A stretch of DNA of 8,046 nucleotides, from contig DSCZ01000637.1 of the NCBI GenBank assembly GCA_011048855.1, forward strand, positions 1-8,046, written 5' to 3'. The translations under genes and the position numbers were made by a program. The notes beneath the pieces were generated by a model. It had not been told where the DNA came from. It did not search any database and was given only the letters and a program-made list of their open reading frames with translations. Shown in pieces: positions 1-7,938 of this stretch (the stretch's first letter is position 1; every line of letters starts with the position of its first letter). Origin of the DNA: Desulfobacteraceae bacterium (GTDB lineage: Bacteria > Desulfobacterota > DSM-4660 > Desulfatiglandales > Desulfatiglandaceae).

Positions 1-9
1 GTTTATTTA

Positions 10-534
10 TCATAATAATAGAAATTTTATTGGCTCATTGACAGAAAATTGAATTTCAACAATAACAACGGCTAACAGGTGCTGAAATTGTATGTAAAGG
101 GTTCTATTCGCTTTACTCCCTCCTTTTTTGCGCCGGTTAGCGTGGCATTCAAGGATTGCTTTGGAAAACCGATAAATCCCAAGCAGCCTCAAATTCAGTG
201 ATACGATAAGCTGTACGTAACAGAACCGATCGCGCATCATCAATGCGATGGGCCGGGAGAATAAGCCGTATTTCTCCTTCAGATCCTCCCCCAGTCGATT
301 GGTGATCCGCGCGGGATCCGCGAACGCGGCCGGGAGGAGCACACACTCACTCCCGCAGTCAGCCCGTATCAACGGGGAAAACTGAACGAACTCCATGTCC
401 ACGAGTTCAAGCCCGGCATTCAGGGCCAACGCATAACCTTCCCCACAAGATCCTGGAGCGCTGTCATTGAACCGGAAAATTCCAGCACTCCCTCCGGCAG
501 CTAGAACAAGGATGCGCGGAACACGACCGTGGCG
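10..534 (-). pseudogene. Remnant of an FAD-dependent fumarate reductase/succinate dehydrogenase-like flavoprotein
   Basis: The minus-strand frame is open from just after a TAA at 537-535 down to a TGA at 12-10. Translated from 534 it gives an ILVLAAGGSAGIF segment, then FRFND, then GYALALNAG and ELVDMEFVQF. This order matches the FAD_binding_2 fold of the SdhA/FrdA/aspartate oxidase family (..ATGG.., ..GDG..A..AGA.L.DMEFVQFHP..). A family-like stretch continues to about 223 (NRLGEDLKEKYGL, then LMMRDRF), after which nothing recognisable remains. The N-terminal GxGxxG dinucleotide-binding region is absent, and so are the catalytic His/Arg region and the C-terminal domain. In the usual FVQFHP motif the His is Ser here (FVQFSP). 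No convincing start codon exists: the first candidate, TTG at 429, lies inside the conserved motif block. The frame begins about 60 bp beyond the tRNA-Leu terminator. What is seen is the motif order and the truncation; decay rather than a functional short protein is inferred. A frame artefact is unlikely given several family motifs in order, but I cannot name the exact subfamily. Confidence 0.62.
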
Positions 535-595
535 TTAATCCAACTCCCCCGGGTGCCAACATATACCAACGAAGCACAAAGGACGGTAATGGACA

Positions 596-635
596 AACAA
601 AAGCCCGCAATATCTTGATATAAGCGGGCTTTCGG
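596..635 (-). terminator. Rho-independent terminator of tRNA-Leu
   Basis: Bases 600-608 (aaagcccgc) pair perfectly with 624-632 (gcgggcttt) as a 9-bp stem around a 15-nt loop that can itself form a short ATAT/ATAT helix. Read on the minus strand, the stem is followed by TGTTTGT, a T-rich tract. It sits about 30 bp past the CCA end of the tRNA, which is where a tRNA transcript would be expected to end. Confidence 0.82.
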
Positions 636-664
636 AAGGTACTGGACGATTTTGAACTTCAATT

Positions 665-752
665 TGGTGCCCGGGGCGGGAATCGAACCCGCACAGTACT
701 CAGTACCGAGGGATTTTAAGTCCCTTGCGTCTACCAGTTCCGCCACCCGGGC
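665..752 (-). tRNA. tRNA-Leu (anticodon UAA)
   Basis: The minus strand folds as a class II tRNA. The acceptor stem is GCCCGGG (752-746) with CCCGGGC (675-669), then discriminator A and an encoded CCA (667-665). The D-arm reads GCGGAACTGGTAGACGC. The anticodon stem AGGGA/TCCCT encloses loop CTTAAAA with anticodon TAA at 718-716, reading UUA codons. A long variable arm can pair GTAC with GTAC across TGA. The T-arm is GCGGG-TTCGATT-CCCGC. The length of 88 nt with CCA, the GG in the D-loop and the long variable arm are all typical of bacterial leucine tRNAs. It is a single gene with its own downstream terminator. The promoter is not obvious. Confidence 0.98.
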
Positions 753-981
753 GGGTTTTGAAGATTTTTAAAGAGTCTGACCGCTGCGTTGTGGTTCATT
801 CACTAAGATACTGTCGGGAATAGAATCCTAAAATACAATCGCGGATACAATCCGCTCCCACAAACCCGTAGGCCGGGTTTCATTACCCGGCGTCAATTCA
901 GCATCGCGTCAACCACGTTGTCGGAAATGGAATCCCAACCTGCAACACTTCAGTACCAATAGCAGAGTAGCAGCTCAGGAG
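753..981. other. Gene-free intergenic region between treY and tRNA-Leu
   Basis: No frame here looks coding. The stretch contains the repeat cluster at 811-938. It presumably also contains the end of the glgX-treZ-treY transcript and the promoter of tRNA-Leu. I could not identify a convincing -35/-10 pair for the tRNA or a strong terminator for the operon. Confidence 0.6.
811..938. repeat. REP-like intergenic repeat cluster: two hairpins between imperfect direct repeats
   Basis: Two perfect hairpins lie close together: gcggat/atccgc (841-846 with 850-855, 3-nt loop) and gccgggt/acccggc (872-878 with 885-891, 6-nt loop). They are bracketed by 21-bp direct repeats, 811-831 and 918-938, which match at 17 of 21 positions (core tgtcgg..aat.gaatcc). 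Neither hairpin is followed by a proper T-run, although on the minus strand the first is followed by a moderately T-rich GATTGTATTTT and might weakly terminate the treY transcript. The layout suggests a dispersed REP-type element. That is an inference, because only one copy is visible here. Confidence 0.5.
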
Positions 982-3876
982 TCAATATTTGTTATCACCC
1001 CGCCGGTTTGCGCTGATAAGCACCGCCACCGGCAGCGAAGAAAACAAATCCGTGCAGGCAAACGTGGCACCGGTTAAAACTTTGCAGGTCAACACATTCT
1101 CCCAGGTTCCCGGTACGTCGCTTCCAGCTGATACAACTGTATCCTTCCATGCAGAAGGCTTCGGGGGAAACCCGGGGCCGAGAGAGCACGCCAGGCGGGT
1201 TGCCGCGACAATCAAAAACCTTTCCCCGCAACTGCGGATAAAACCGAGCACATTACCTTCCTTTTCCCCTGCAGGTTCAAGCGGTCGATAATCGCCTTCG
1301 AGAAACAAGTCCGAATTTTCCCTGCGCAAGCGCAAAAGACGCCAAAGGACATATTGTTTGATCCGTCCGTCCCACCAGTTTGAACAAAGATCCTGGACAG
1401 GCTTTTCCTGCCCATACCGACCGACCGAAACCTTCAAGGCCTCAAGCTTTTTCATGCGCCTGTCGTAATCAACCTTTCGACGGTTGTCCGGATCGACGAG
1501 AGAATCGTCCCAGAACTCCGTTCCCTGGTAAGTATCCGGAACCCCCGGGATGGTCAACCTGAGAACCAGCTGGCTCAGGGCGTTGCACGCCCCCGGAATC
1601 TCAATTTTCCGGGCGAACGAATCGAAATCCCTCAAAAACGGCGCCGCAGCCTGCCCTTCAATCACCCGCAAGACGAAATCCCGCAGACCGGATTCATACT
1701 CTTCGTCCGGATCGAGCCATGAAGTATGCATTTTTGCCTCCCGCGCGGCCTTTACCATATAGTTTTGGACCCTTTGCCGCATCTCTGTAAGCGCTCCGGG
1801 TGGCCATTCGTCGGTCTCAGCCGTAAAATGAGGCCAGACTCCCAGGAGGGTTTGATAAAACAAATATTCGTCGCGGCTCGAAGGACACGTCGAACCTTTC
1901 ACGTTAAACCTTGCACGGCGGTTCAAAACCAGCCAGCGGTCAACATGTTCCGCCCACTGGTTCGGAGTCTCCGACAAAACGGAAATCCGCGCACGCACGT
2001 CCTCGCTCCTTTTAGTGTCGTGGGTAGCGGTGGTGATCATTGCGAGCGGGTGGGAAGTTTTCCTCCGGGCCATCCGTTGATGAAAATCGGCAGGTTCCCC
2101 GGTTTTCCTCCCAGGTCCTCCCCCTACCTCGTTCATAGACGCCAGTGGAACAATTCGATAAAACGCCGTATCTTCCACCCCCTTGGCCATAACAGGCCCT
2201 GTAAACTGCTGAAATTTCCTGGCCAGCCGCAGGCATTCCGCGGCGGGCCTGCCGGATGAACCGCGGGATAATCGGCCCTTGAGTATGGTTTCAAGCACAT
2301 CAAAAAGATACGAATGACTTACAGCCCTCGCCTTGCGCGCGATCCCGAGAGCCCAGTCAAAATCCCGCTCGTCTTCCGGAGACGGCCCTTTGGGGCCCAC
2401 GTAAGTGCGATAGACCGGAAAGCGGGAGACTATTTCGCCTAGCGCCAGGCGCACTTCCGCCCGGGTGAAATCCCTCGTGAGAAGGTCCTTTTTGAGCAGG
2501 CGGACCGTTTCGTTTGCAAGCACCTCAAGCTCGGAAGCCAGTTCCTGGTCCATTATCGCGCGTTTGGCGGCCGCGGCCCCGGCCTCCACATCCGAGGCGC
2601 CCGCTCCCACCCGTTCTTCAAAAAGATCTTCGAGCCTCGAGACACCACCGGAATCGAGCAGCACCGCACCTATCTCATTAAGCGCATCGTAGCCGGTGGT
2701 TCCGTGCACCGGCCAGTCCGGCCTCAGCGTTTCATGTTCTTCCAGGATCTTTTCGACATAAACGGGAAAGCGGCCTTTCTCGAAACCCAGGCCCTCCGCG
2801 AAGGGCGCAGCCATCTCCTGAAGCCGTTCCAGATATTGCACCGGGTCGTAGAGGCCGTCTATATGATCGACGCGCAGGCCGTGAACCTGCCCCCCCGCGA
2901 TAAGTTCCCGTATCAGCCCGTGCGAGTCTTCGAAAACCGCGGCGTCCTCCACCCGCAGCCCGGCGAGGTCATTTATCTGGAAAAAACGGCGGTAATTGAT
3001 CTCGTGACCCGCTACGCGCCAGAACGCCGGGCGGTAATGCTGAGCTTCGAGCAGTTTATGCAACCTCAAAAGCCCCTGCCCGTCGGCTGAGTTTTTCGAG
3101 AAAAGCCCCTCCGCCTTTTCAATTGCGGCTCGGAATTCCGGTAGCCTGGAACATAGCCCGGCAAGACTCTTTTTCAGCATGCTGCCCCGGCTGCGGTGAA
3201 CGCTTCTCCCGCGGGCTGAAGCCGGCCGCGGCCGCAAGTTTTCGGCCTCGGCCGCAATCGACCTTACATCTTCTCTCCCTTTCAATGAAGGTTCTACGGC
3301 AGACAAACACGTTGAAAGCACCCGGTGATAGGTGGCCGGGCAAACCGGGAATCGGTGCTCGTGGTAAAAGACATCGAAAGCGCCGGCATCGGGGTTGAAG
3401 CAGAGCCGGAATTCCCCGTTTTCCAGGACTCTTCCATAGAGATCTCCCAACACCGGCAGGAGCACCTTGTTGCGAAGCCCCCGGGTCTCAGGGAACCAGT
3501 CGATGTCGAAATAGTGGGCATATTCGGCGGACCTTCCCCATTCCAGCACATCGAGCCACCATGTATTGTCCGCAAACCCGATCCCCATATGGTTGGGGAC
3601 TATGTCCATAACCAGGCCGATGCCGGCATCCGAAAGGGCTGAACTCAAAGCGTTGAATCCCTCTCGTCCGCCCAGTTCCGGATTCAGCTTCCTGTGATCG
3701 ATGATGTCGTAGCCGTGGGTGGACCCTGGCCTGGCCGCCAGGACAGGTGAGGTGTAGAGGTGGCTGATTCCAAGTTCCCGCAGGTATGGCACCGTTTTCT
3801 GCGCATCGGCAAACGTGAATCCGGCATGGAACTGCATCCGGTAAAAAGCGGTGGGGATATAAAAACGGTTTTCCAT
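982..3876 (-). CDS. treY: Malto-oligosyltrehalose synthase (TreY)
   Basis: TreY is a cytoplasmic (1->4)-alpha-D-glucan 1-alpha-D-glucosylmutase. It turns the reducing-end alpha-1,4 bond of a linear malto-oligosaccharide into alpha-1,1, making maltooligosyl trehalose for TreZ. The 964-aa product starts with the typical FYRMQFHAGFTF block (residues 11-22). It carries the GH13 regions in order: DIVPNH (91-96), GLRVDHIDG with nucleophile Asp337, YVEKILE with acid Glu375, and TATHDTKRSEDVRAR with Asp620. Other family blocks are GVEDTAFYR (566-574) and IPGVPDTYQGTEFWD (777-791). The C-terminal beta domain ends with SLPVAVLI. The length is in the long range of the family. A basic Arg/Ser-rich stretch (about 215-232) looks like a lineage-specific loop. 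The frame is open to 4098, but the family N-terminus supports ATG at 3876, 4 bp after the treZ stop. The Shine-Dalgarno sequence is weak (GGGTG), which suggests translation is coupled to treZ. The stop is TGA at 984-982. Confidence 0.96.
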   Translation of the reverse strand: MENRFYIPTAFYRMQFHAGFTFADAQKTVPYLRELGISHLYTSPVLAARPGSTHGYDIIDHRKLNPELGGREGFNALSSALSDAGIGLVMDIVPNHMGIGFADNTWWLDVLEWGRSAEYAHYFDIDWFPETRGLRNKVLLPVLGDLYGRVLENGEFRLCFNPDAGAFDVFYHEHRFPVCPATYHRVLSTCLSAVEPSLKGREDVRSIAAEAENLRPRPASARGRSVHRSRGSMLKKSLAGLCSRLPEFRAAIEKAEGLFSKNSADGQGLLRLHKLLEAQHYRPAFWRVAGHEINYRRFFQINDLAGLRVEDAAVFEDSHGLIRELIAGGQVHGLRVDHIDGLYDPVQYLERLQEMAAPFAEGLGFEKGRFPVYVEKILEEHETLRPDWPVHGTTGYDALNEIGAVLLDSGGVSRLEDLFEERVGAGASDVEAGAAAAKRAIMDQELASELEVLANETVRLLKKDLLTRDFTRAEVRLALGEIVSRFPVYRTYVGPKGPSPEDERDFDWALGIARKARAVSHSYLFDVLETILKGRLSRGSSGRPAAECLRLARKFQQFTGPVMAKGVEDTAFYRIVPLASMNEVGGGPGRKTGEPADFHQRMARRKTSHPLAMITTATHDTKRSEDVRARISVLSETPNQWAEHVDRWLVLNRRARFNVKGSTCPSSRDEYLFYQTLLGVWPHFTAETDEWPPGALTEMRQRVQNYMVKAAREAKMHTSWLDPDEEYESGLRDFVLRVIEGQAAAPFLRDFDSFARKIEIPGACNALSQLVLRLTIPGVPDTYQGTEFWDDSLVDPDNRRKVDYDRRMKKLEALKVSVGRYGQEKPVQDLCSNWWDGRIKQYVLWRLLRLRRENSDLFLEGDYRPLEPAGEKEGNVLGFIRSCGERFLIVAATRLACSLGPGFPPKPSAWKDTVVSAGSDVPGTWENVLTCKVLTGATFACTDLFSSLPVAVLISANRRGDNKY

Positions 3877-3880
3877 GGCC

Positions 3881-5713
3881 TCACCCGGCAACAAAAGCAC
3901 AAACGGACCAGGAGGCAAATGCGATGTCATCCTTTCCGACCTCCCGAACGCCGTTGGAACGGTATATGAAATCAATTTCCCCCGCTCCGCCCAGGTCTTT
4001 CCGCTTGAGGCGGATTTCCTGTTTCCCGGTATCCATACGGGCTGCAACAAACAGTTTGCGGTCACCGGCCAGGGGCCAGGATACCATAAGGCCGCCATTG
4101 CCGAATAATCGCCGTGAAGCCCGGCCCGGGATGATATCCGGGATCAACGGCGTTATTCTTTCTTTTCTCAATGCCAGTAGACGACGGTAAAAATCGAGCC
4201 AACCGGCGTGTTCGGGTCTGTTCGGTTCCTCCCAGTCAAGAACCGAGCCCTTCACCGTCGAAGGGTCGTTGGGATCCGGGATGCGTGCGACGGATGATGG
4301 ATCGCTGAATTGCGGAAACGCGGAGAATTCTTTCCGGCGGCCCTCGCAGACGGCTGCGGCCAAATCTCCATCGAAGTCGCAGAAAAACATGAACGGCCGC
4401 TTCGAACCCCATTCCTCGCCCATGAAAAGGAGGGGCACCTGTGGAGCGAGCATCAAGATCGCGGCCAGGGCCTCCCGCACGCGTCCCGGGGCCAGGACGC
4501 TCAGCCGCTCTCCGAAGGCCCGGTTGCCCACCTGGTCGTGGTTCTGGAGAAATGACACGAAAGCCTCCGGCGGCAGGTGACTGCTCTCCTCCCCTCTCTT
4601 CCTTCCTCCACGGTGCTCCGACACCTCCCCCTGGTAAGCGAATCCTTCAGCCAGGCAACGGCCCAGCAGCTTCTGAGGTGAGTGTTGATAATCGCGGTAG
4701 TAGCCGAATTTTTCGCCCGTCGCAAGAACGTGGCAGCAATGGTGCATATCGTCGTTCCACTGGGCGTCGAAATAAATGTTTTGCCCGGATGAATCCCGGG
4801 AGAGGAGCCCGGCCTGGTTGCCGTCGTTTTCAAGCACCAGATGGACCCGCCGATGGTCGGGAAACCCGGCCCGCACCCTGCCTGCCAGTTCTTCCAGAAT
4901 ATGGAGCCCGGTCTCATCTTTGATGGCATGGACGGCATCGAGCCTCAAACCGTCAAACCGGTATTCGGCAAGCCAGTAAAGCGCGTTGACGATAAAAAAC
5001 TCCCGCACCTCGGGCACGGAAAAATCGATCGCCGCCCCCCATGGCGTGTGGTATCGATCGGTAAAAAAATCGGGAGCATATCGATGCAGGAAATTACCTT
5101 CCGGACCGAAATGGTTGTAGACGACATCGAGAAAAACCGCGAGACCCATCCCGTGCGCCGCGTCGATCAACTTTTTCAGATCCTCCGGCCGGCCATAGAC
5201 AGAATCCGGCGCAAACGGAAGCACACCGTCATACCCCCAGTTGCGTCTCCCGGGAAAATCGGAAAGGGGCATCAACTCGATCGCCGTGACCCCCAGTTCT
5301 TTCAAGTAACCCAGCCGGGAAAGCACTCCGTCGTAGGTGCCTTCAGGCGTAAACGTCCCCACGTGCAGTTCGTAGAGCACTGTTTCATGCCAGGGGCTGA
5401 CAGACCACCTGTCACTTTTCCATTGGCAGGCTTCAGGATCAACGACCTGGCTCGGGCCGTCGACATCCCGGGGTTGAAAACGAGATGCAGGATCCGGCAC
5501 CGGGGTTTTTCCGTCTATCCTGAAGCGGTAAAGCGCACCGGCACCCGCCCCTTCAACGAAAGTTTCAAACCATCCCCTTGCCTCCTTGTTCATCGGGAAG
5601 ATCTTTTGCCGACCCGGACCTTCGATCAAGACATCGACGCTTTCCGCGCCCGGCGCCCACAACCTGAACCGGGCACCCGGGCCTTCGATCTGTGCACCGA
5701 AACCGAAATCCAT
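3881..5713 (-). CDS. treZ: Malto-oligosyltrehalose trehalohydrolase (TreZ)
   Basis: TreZ hydrolyses the alpha-1,4 bond next to the trehalose unit of maltooligosyl trehalose, releasing trehalose and a shortened glucan in the cytoplasm. The 610-aa length is normal for the family. An N-terminal beta-sandwich (about 1-95, with FRLWAPGAESVDVLI) precedes the GH13 barrel, which opens with WHETVLYELHVGTFTPEGT (108-126). Catalytic regions are DVVYNH (196-201), YRFDGLRLDAVHAI with nucleophile Asp259, HLVLEND with acid Glu295, and FLQNHDQVGNRAFGER with Asp393. The FLQNHDQ.GNRA block and the LLFMGEEWG block (428-436) are characteristic of TreZ and set it apart from glycogen branching enzyme. A small C-terminal beta domain ends at FVAG. 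The start ATG (5713-5711) overlaps the glgX stop as TGATG, with a strong GGAGG at 5724-5720 six bases upstream. It is the middle gene of the operon. Confidence 0.97.
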   Translation of the reverse strand: MDFGFGAQIEGPGARFRLWAPGAESVDVLIEGPGRQKIFPMNKEARGWFETFVEGAGAGALYRFRIDGKTPVPDPASRFQPRDVDGPSQVVDPEACQWKSDRWSVSPWHETVLYELHVGTFTPEGTYDGVLSRLGYLKELGVTAIELMPLSDFPGRRNWGYDGVLPFAPDSVYGRPEDLKKLIDAAHGMGLAVFLDVVYNHFGPEGNFLHRYAPDFFTDRYHTPWGAAIDFSVPEVREFFIVNALYWLAEYRFDGLRLDAVHAIKDETGLHILEELAGRVRAGFPDHRRVHLVLENDGNQAGLLSRDSSGQNIYFDAQWNDDMHHCCHVLATGEKFGYYRDYQHSPQKLLGRCLAEGFAYQGEVSEHRGGRKRGEESSHLPPEAFVSFLQNHDQVGNRAFGERLSVLAPGRVREALAAILMLAPQVPLLFMGEEWGSKRPFMFFCDFDGDLAAAVCEGRRKEFSAFPQFSDPSSVARIPDPNDPSTVKGSVLDWEEPNRPEHAGWLDFYRRLLALRKERITPLIPDIIPGRASRRLFGNGGLMVSWPLAGDRKLFVAARMDTGKQEIRLKRKDLGGAGEIDFIYRSNGVREVGKDDIAFASWSVCAFVAG

Positions 5714-7911
5714 CAGTCGCCTCCGTTCCCGCCCGGTGACTCACCGTCTGCTTCGGAAACCAGAATAAGGACCTGCACAGACCGCGCTCCGACATTGACT
5801 TCGGCCCCCGGAGCCGACATCCCGCTTTCCGGAGTCCCATCTTCGGTTGTTGTATCCACCAACGCCTCCCATGCACCATGGTCTCCGTTCGGCAGGACAA
5901 AATGCACATCTTCATGCCCCGAATTTATCAAGATCAAGAAGGTGTCGTCAGGCTCCTGTTCACCGGTCTCGCTCAGGTGCACAAGGCCGGCCTCGCCGCT
6001 GAGCCTTATGGCAAGACAGCTCGCTTCGGGCACCCAGTCTTCCTGCGTCATCTCGCCGCCGTCTGGTCGGATCCATATGACATCCTTCACGTCCGTACCG
6101 GGGATAATCGAGCTGTGGAAAAAACGGTTGCGGTGAAAAACAATATGGCTCTCTCGAAGCTTGATCAGACGGCTCACGAACGCCGCCTGCATCCTGCCCG
6201 AATCGTCGATCTCAGGCCAATCGAGCCAGCCGGTCTCGTTGTCCTGGCAGTAAGCATTGTTGTTGCCGGCCTGAGAATTTCCGAATTCGTCTCCGGCAAG
6301 CAGCATCGGGGTTCCTTGAGAAAGCAGCAGCGTCGTGAGGAAATTGCGCATCTGTCTTCCCCGGAGTACCAACACCTGCTCGTCCCCGGTTTCGCCTTCG
6401 ACCCCGCAGTTCCAGCTGTTGTTGTTGTCGGAGCCGTCCCGGTTATCCTCGCCGTTCGCCTCGTTGTGCTTCTCATTATAGCTGACAAGGTCTTTCAAAG
6501 TGAAACCGTCGTGGACTGTTATGAAATTCATCCCGGCCCATGTGCGGCGGCCGCGGCGGTTGAAAATGTCCGCGGACGCGGAAAAACGTCCGGCGAAGGA
6601 TGAAAGCATCCCTTCATCTCCTTTCCAGAACCGACGCATGTCATCGCGGTAGCGGTCGTTCCATTCGGACCAACCGGGGGGGAAATTTCCCAGCTGGTAA
6701 CCACCGGGTCCTGTGTCCCACGGCTCGGCGATCAATTTGACCCTGCCGAGCACTGGGTCCTGGGCCACCGCATCCAGGAATCCAGCATGTTCGTCGTAGG
6801 AGCCTTCCACCCTGGCAAGGGTTGTTGCAAGATCAAAGCGGAAACCGTCCACCCCCATGGTTATCACCCAGTAGCGCAGGGAATCCATCACCATGCACAG
6901 AACTTTCGGGTGCCTCAGTTCCAATGCGTTGCCGGTGCCGGTGAAATCATTGTAGAAACGAAGATTGTCTGCCATCAGGTAGTAATAGGACCGGTTGTCT
7001 ATTCCCCGGAAGGACAAAGTCGGGCCGAGGTGGCTGCCTTCGGCCGTGTGGTTATATACCACGTCCAGGATGACTTCGATTCCCGCATCATGCATTTTCT
7101 GGACAAAACTCTTGAAGGAGGCCGGATCGTTTCTACGGCCCAGGTAGGCCGGGTGCGGCGCGAAATAACCGATGGTGTTGTATCCCCAGTAGTTGGTAAG
7201 GCCCTTTTCCATGAGATGCCTGTCTTTTACGAATGCATGCACCGGAAGCAACTCGATGGCCGTCACACCAAGATATTTCAGATGTTCTATAACAGGCTGT
7301 GCAGCCAATCCGTCGACCGTGCCGCGAAGCTCCTCGGGCACATCCGGATGACGCATCGTGTATCCTCTTACATGCATTTCATATATAACCGATTCATGCC
7401 ACGGCCGCGGGTCCATCGGGTGACCCCATGTGAATGCGGGATCCACGACCTGGCACTTGGGCATGAACGGAGCGGAGTCGCGATCGTCGAACGACAAATC
7501 CTCGGCCTCATCCCCGGTGCGGTAACCGAACAGGGCATCGTCCCACCTGAGCCCGCCGATCAATGCCTTGGCGTAAGGATCGATCAAAAGCTTGTTTGCA
7601 TTGAAGCGGTGGCCCGCTTCCGGCTCGTAAGGCCCGTATACGCGGTAACCGTAAAGCGTGCCCGGACGCACATCCGGCAGGTAGCCATGCCATACTTCGT
7701 GCGTGTATTCCGGCAGTTCCACCCTTGCATTTTCATTGATTCCGTCATCGTCGAACAGGCAAAGCTCAACTGTTTCCGCATGGGCGGAAAAGAGCGCAAA
7801 ATTGGTGCCCGAGCCGTCCCAGGTCGCACCCAGCGGCGTGGGATTCCCGGGCCACACCCTGGGAGATTGGGTTTTTCCAGGCGAAACACTCCCGTTATCG
7901 ATCATGCTCAT
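5713..7911 (-). CDS. glgX: Glycogen debranching enzyme GlgX/TreX (GH13 isoamylase type)
   Basis: GlgX hydrolyses alpha-1,6 branch points of glycogen or limit dextrins in the cytoplasm and supplies linear malto-oligosaccharides. Being first in an operon with treZ and treY, it corresponds in role to TreX of other trehalose operons. The 732-aa protein has an N-terminal CBM48-like domain (about 20-150) with the typical opening PGNPTPLGATWDGSGTNFALF and YGYRVYGPYEPEAGHRFN. The isoamylase-type barrel follows: IYEMHVRGYT (176-185), NYWGYNTIGYFAPH (240-253), DVVYNHTAEG (283-292), GFRFDLA with nucleophile Asp360, LIAEPWD with acid Glu396, and TVHDGFTLKDLVSYN with Asp468. The NEANGEDNRDGSDNNNSWNCG block (483-503) and LLAGDEFGNSQAGNNNAYCQDN (537-558) are diagnostic of GlgX. 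ATG at 7911 is chosen because AAGGAG lies 8 bases upstream. An ATG two codons later would be too far from it. The last residues are Gly-rich (ESPGGNGGD), and the stop overlaps the treZ start. Confidence 0.97.
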   Translation of the reverse strand: MSMIDNGSVSPGKTQSPRVWPGNPTPLGATWDGSGTNFALFSAHAETVELCLFDDDGINENARVELPEYTHEVWHGYLPDVRPGTLYGYRVYGPYEPEAGHRFNANKLLIDPYAKALIGGLRWDDALFGYRTGDEAEDLSFDDRDSAPFMPKCQVVDPAFTWGHPMDPRPWHESVIYEMHVRGYTMRHPDVPEELRGTVDGLAAQPVIEHLKYLGVTAIELLPVHAFVKDRHLMEKGLTNYWGYNTIGYFAPHPAYLGRRNDPASFKSFVQKMHDAGIEVILDVVYNHTAEGSHLGPTLSFRGIDNRSYYYLMADNLRFYNDFTGTGNALELRHPKVLCMVMDSLRYWVITMGVDGFRFDLATTLARVEGSYDEHAGFLDAVAQDPVLGRVKLIAEPWDTGPGGYQLGNFPPGWSEWNDRYRDDMRRFWKGDEGMLSSFAGRFSASADIFNRRGRRTWAGMNFITVHDGFTLKDLVSYNEKHNEANGEDNRDGSDNNNSWNCGVEGETGDEQVLVLRGRQMRNFLTTLLLSQGTPMLLAGDEFGNSQAGNNNAYCQDNETGWLDWPEIDDSGRMQAAFVSRLIKLRESHIVFHRNRFFHSSIIPGTDVKDVIWIRPDGGEMTQEDWVPEASCLAIRLSGEAGLVHLSETGEQEPDDTFLILINSGHEDVHFVLPNGDHGAWEALVDTTTEDGTPESGMSAPGAEVNVGARSVQVLILVSEADGESPGGNGGD

Positions 7912-7919
7912 ATTCCAGT

Positions 7920-7925
7920 CTCCTT
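7920..7925 (-). promoter_or_regulatory. Ribosome binding site of glgX
   Basis: The minus strand reads AAGGAG followed by an 8-nt spacer and ATG. This is a near-ideal Shine-Dalgarno and it selects the first of two nearby ATG codons (7911 rather than 7905). Confidence 0.8.
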
Positions 7926-7938
7926 GTTTTTTCTTAAT

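Noticed and set aside
149..346. Short minus-strand frame overlapping the flavoprotein remnant
   Set aside because: The translation shows no motif, while the overlapping frame carries clear flavoprotein motifs.
665..690. tRNA-Leu 3' end as the attachment site of an integrated element within this window
   Set aside because: I saw no second copy of the tRNA 3' end and no integrase gene in the window, so integration is only a possibility.
501..746. Minus-strand open frame covering the tRNA region (begins MAELVDARDLKSLG)
   Set aside because: The opening residues are the well-known spurious translation of a bacterial tRNA-Leu gene. The frame lies on the tRNA and its terminator.
753..810. Promoter for tRNA-Leu (TTTAAAAAT-like -10 just upstream)
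   Set aside because: AT-rich sequence is present, but no acceptable -35 was found at the right spacing.
872..891. Perfect gccgggt/acccggc hairpin as terminator of the treY transcript
   Set aside because: No T-run follows on the minus strand, so it fits an intergenic repeat better than an intrinsic terminator.
3877..4098. N-terminal extension of TreY by 74 residues
   Set aside because: The frame is open upstream only because it shadows the treZ 3' end. Family similarity starts at MENRFYIPTAFYRMQF, encoded from 3876.
4841..6136. Long plus-strand open frame (431 aa) antisense to treZ and glgX
   Set aside because: It lies entirely opposite two well-supported genes, has no recognisable motifs, and is explained by GC-rich codon bias on the other strand.
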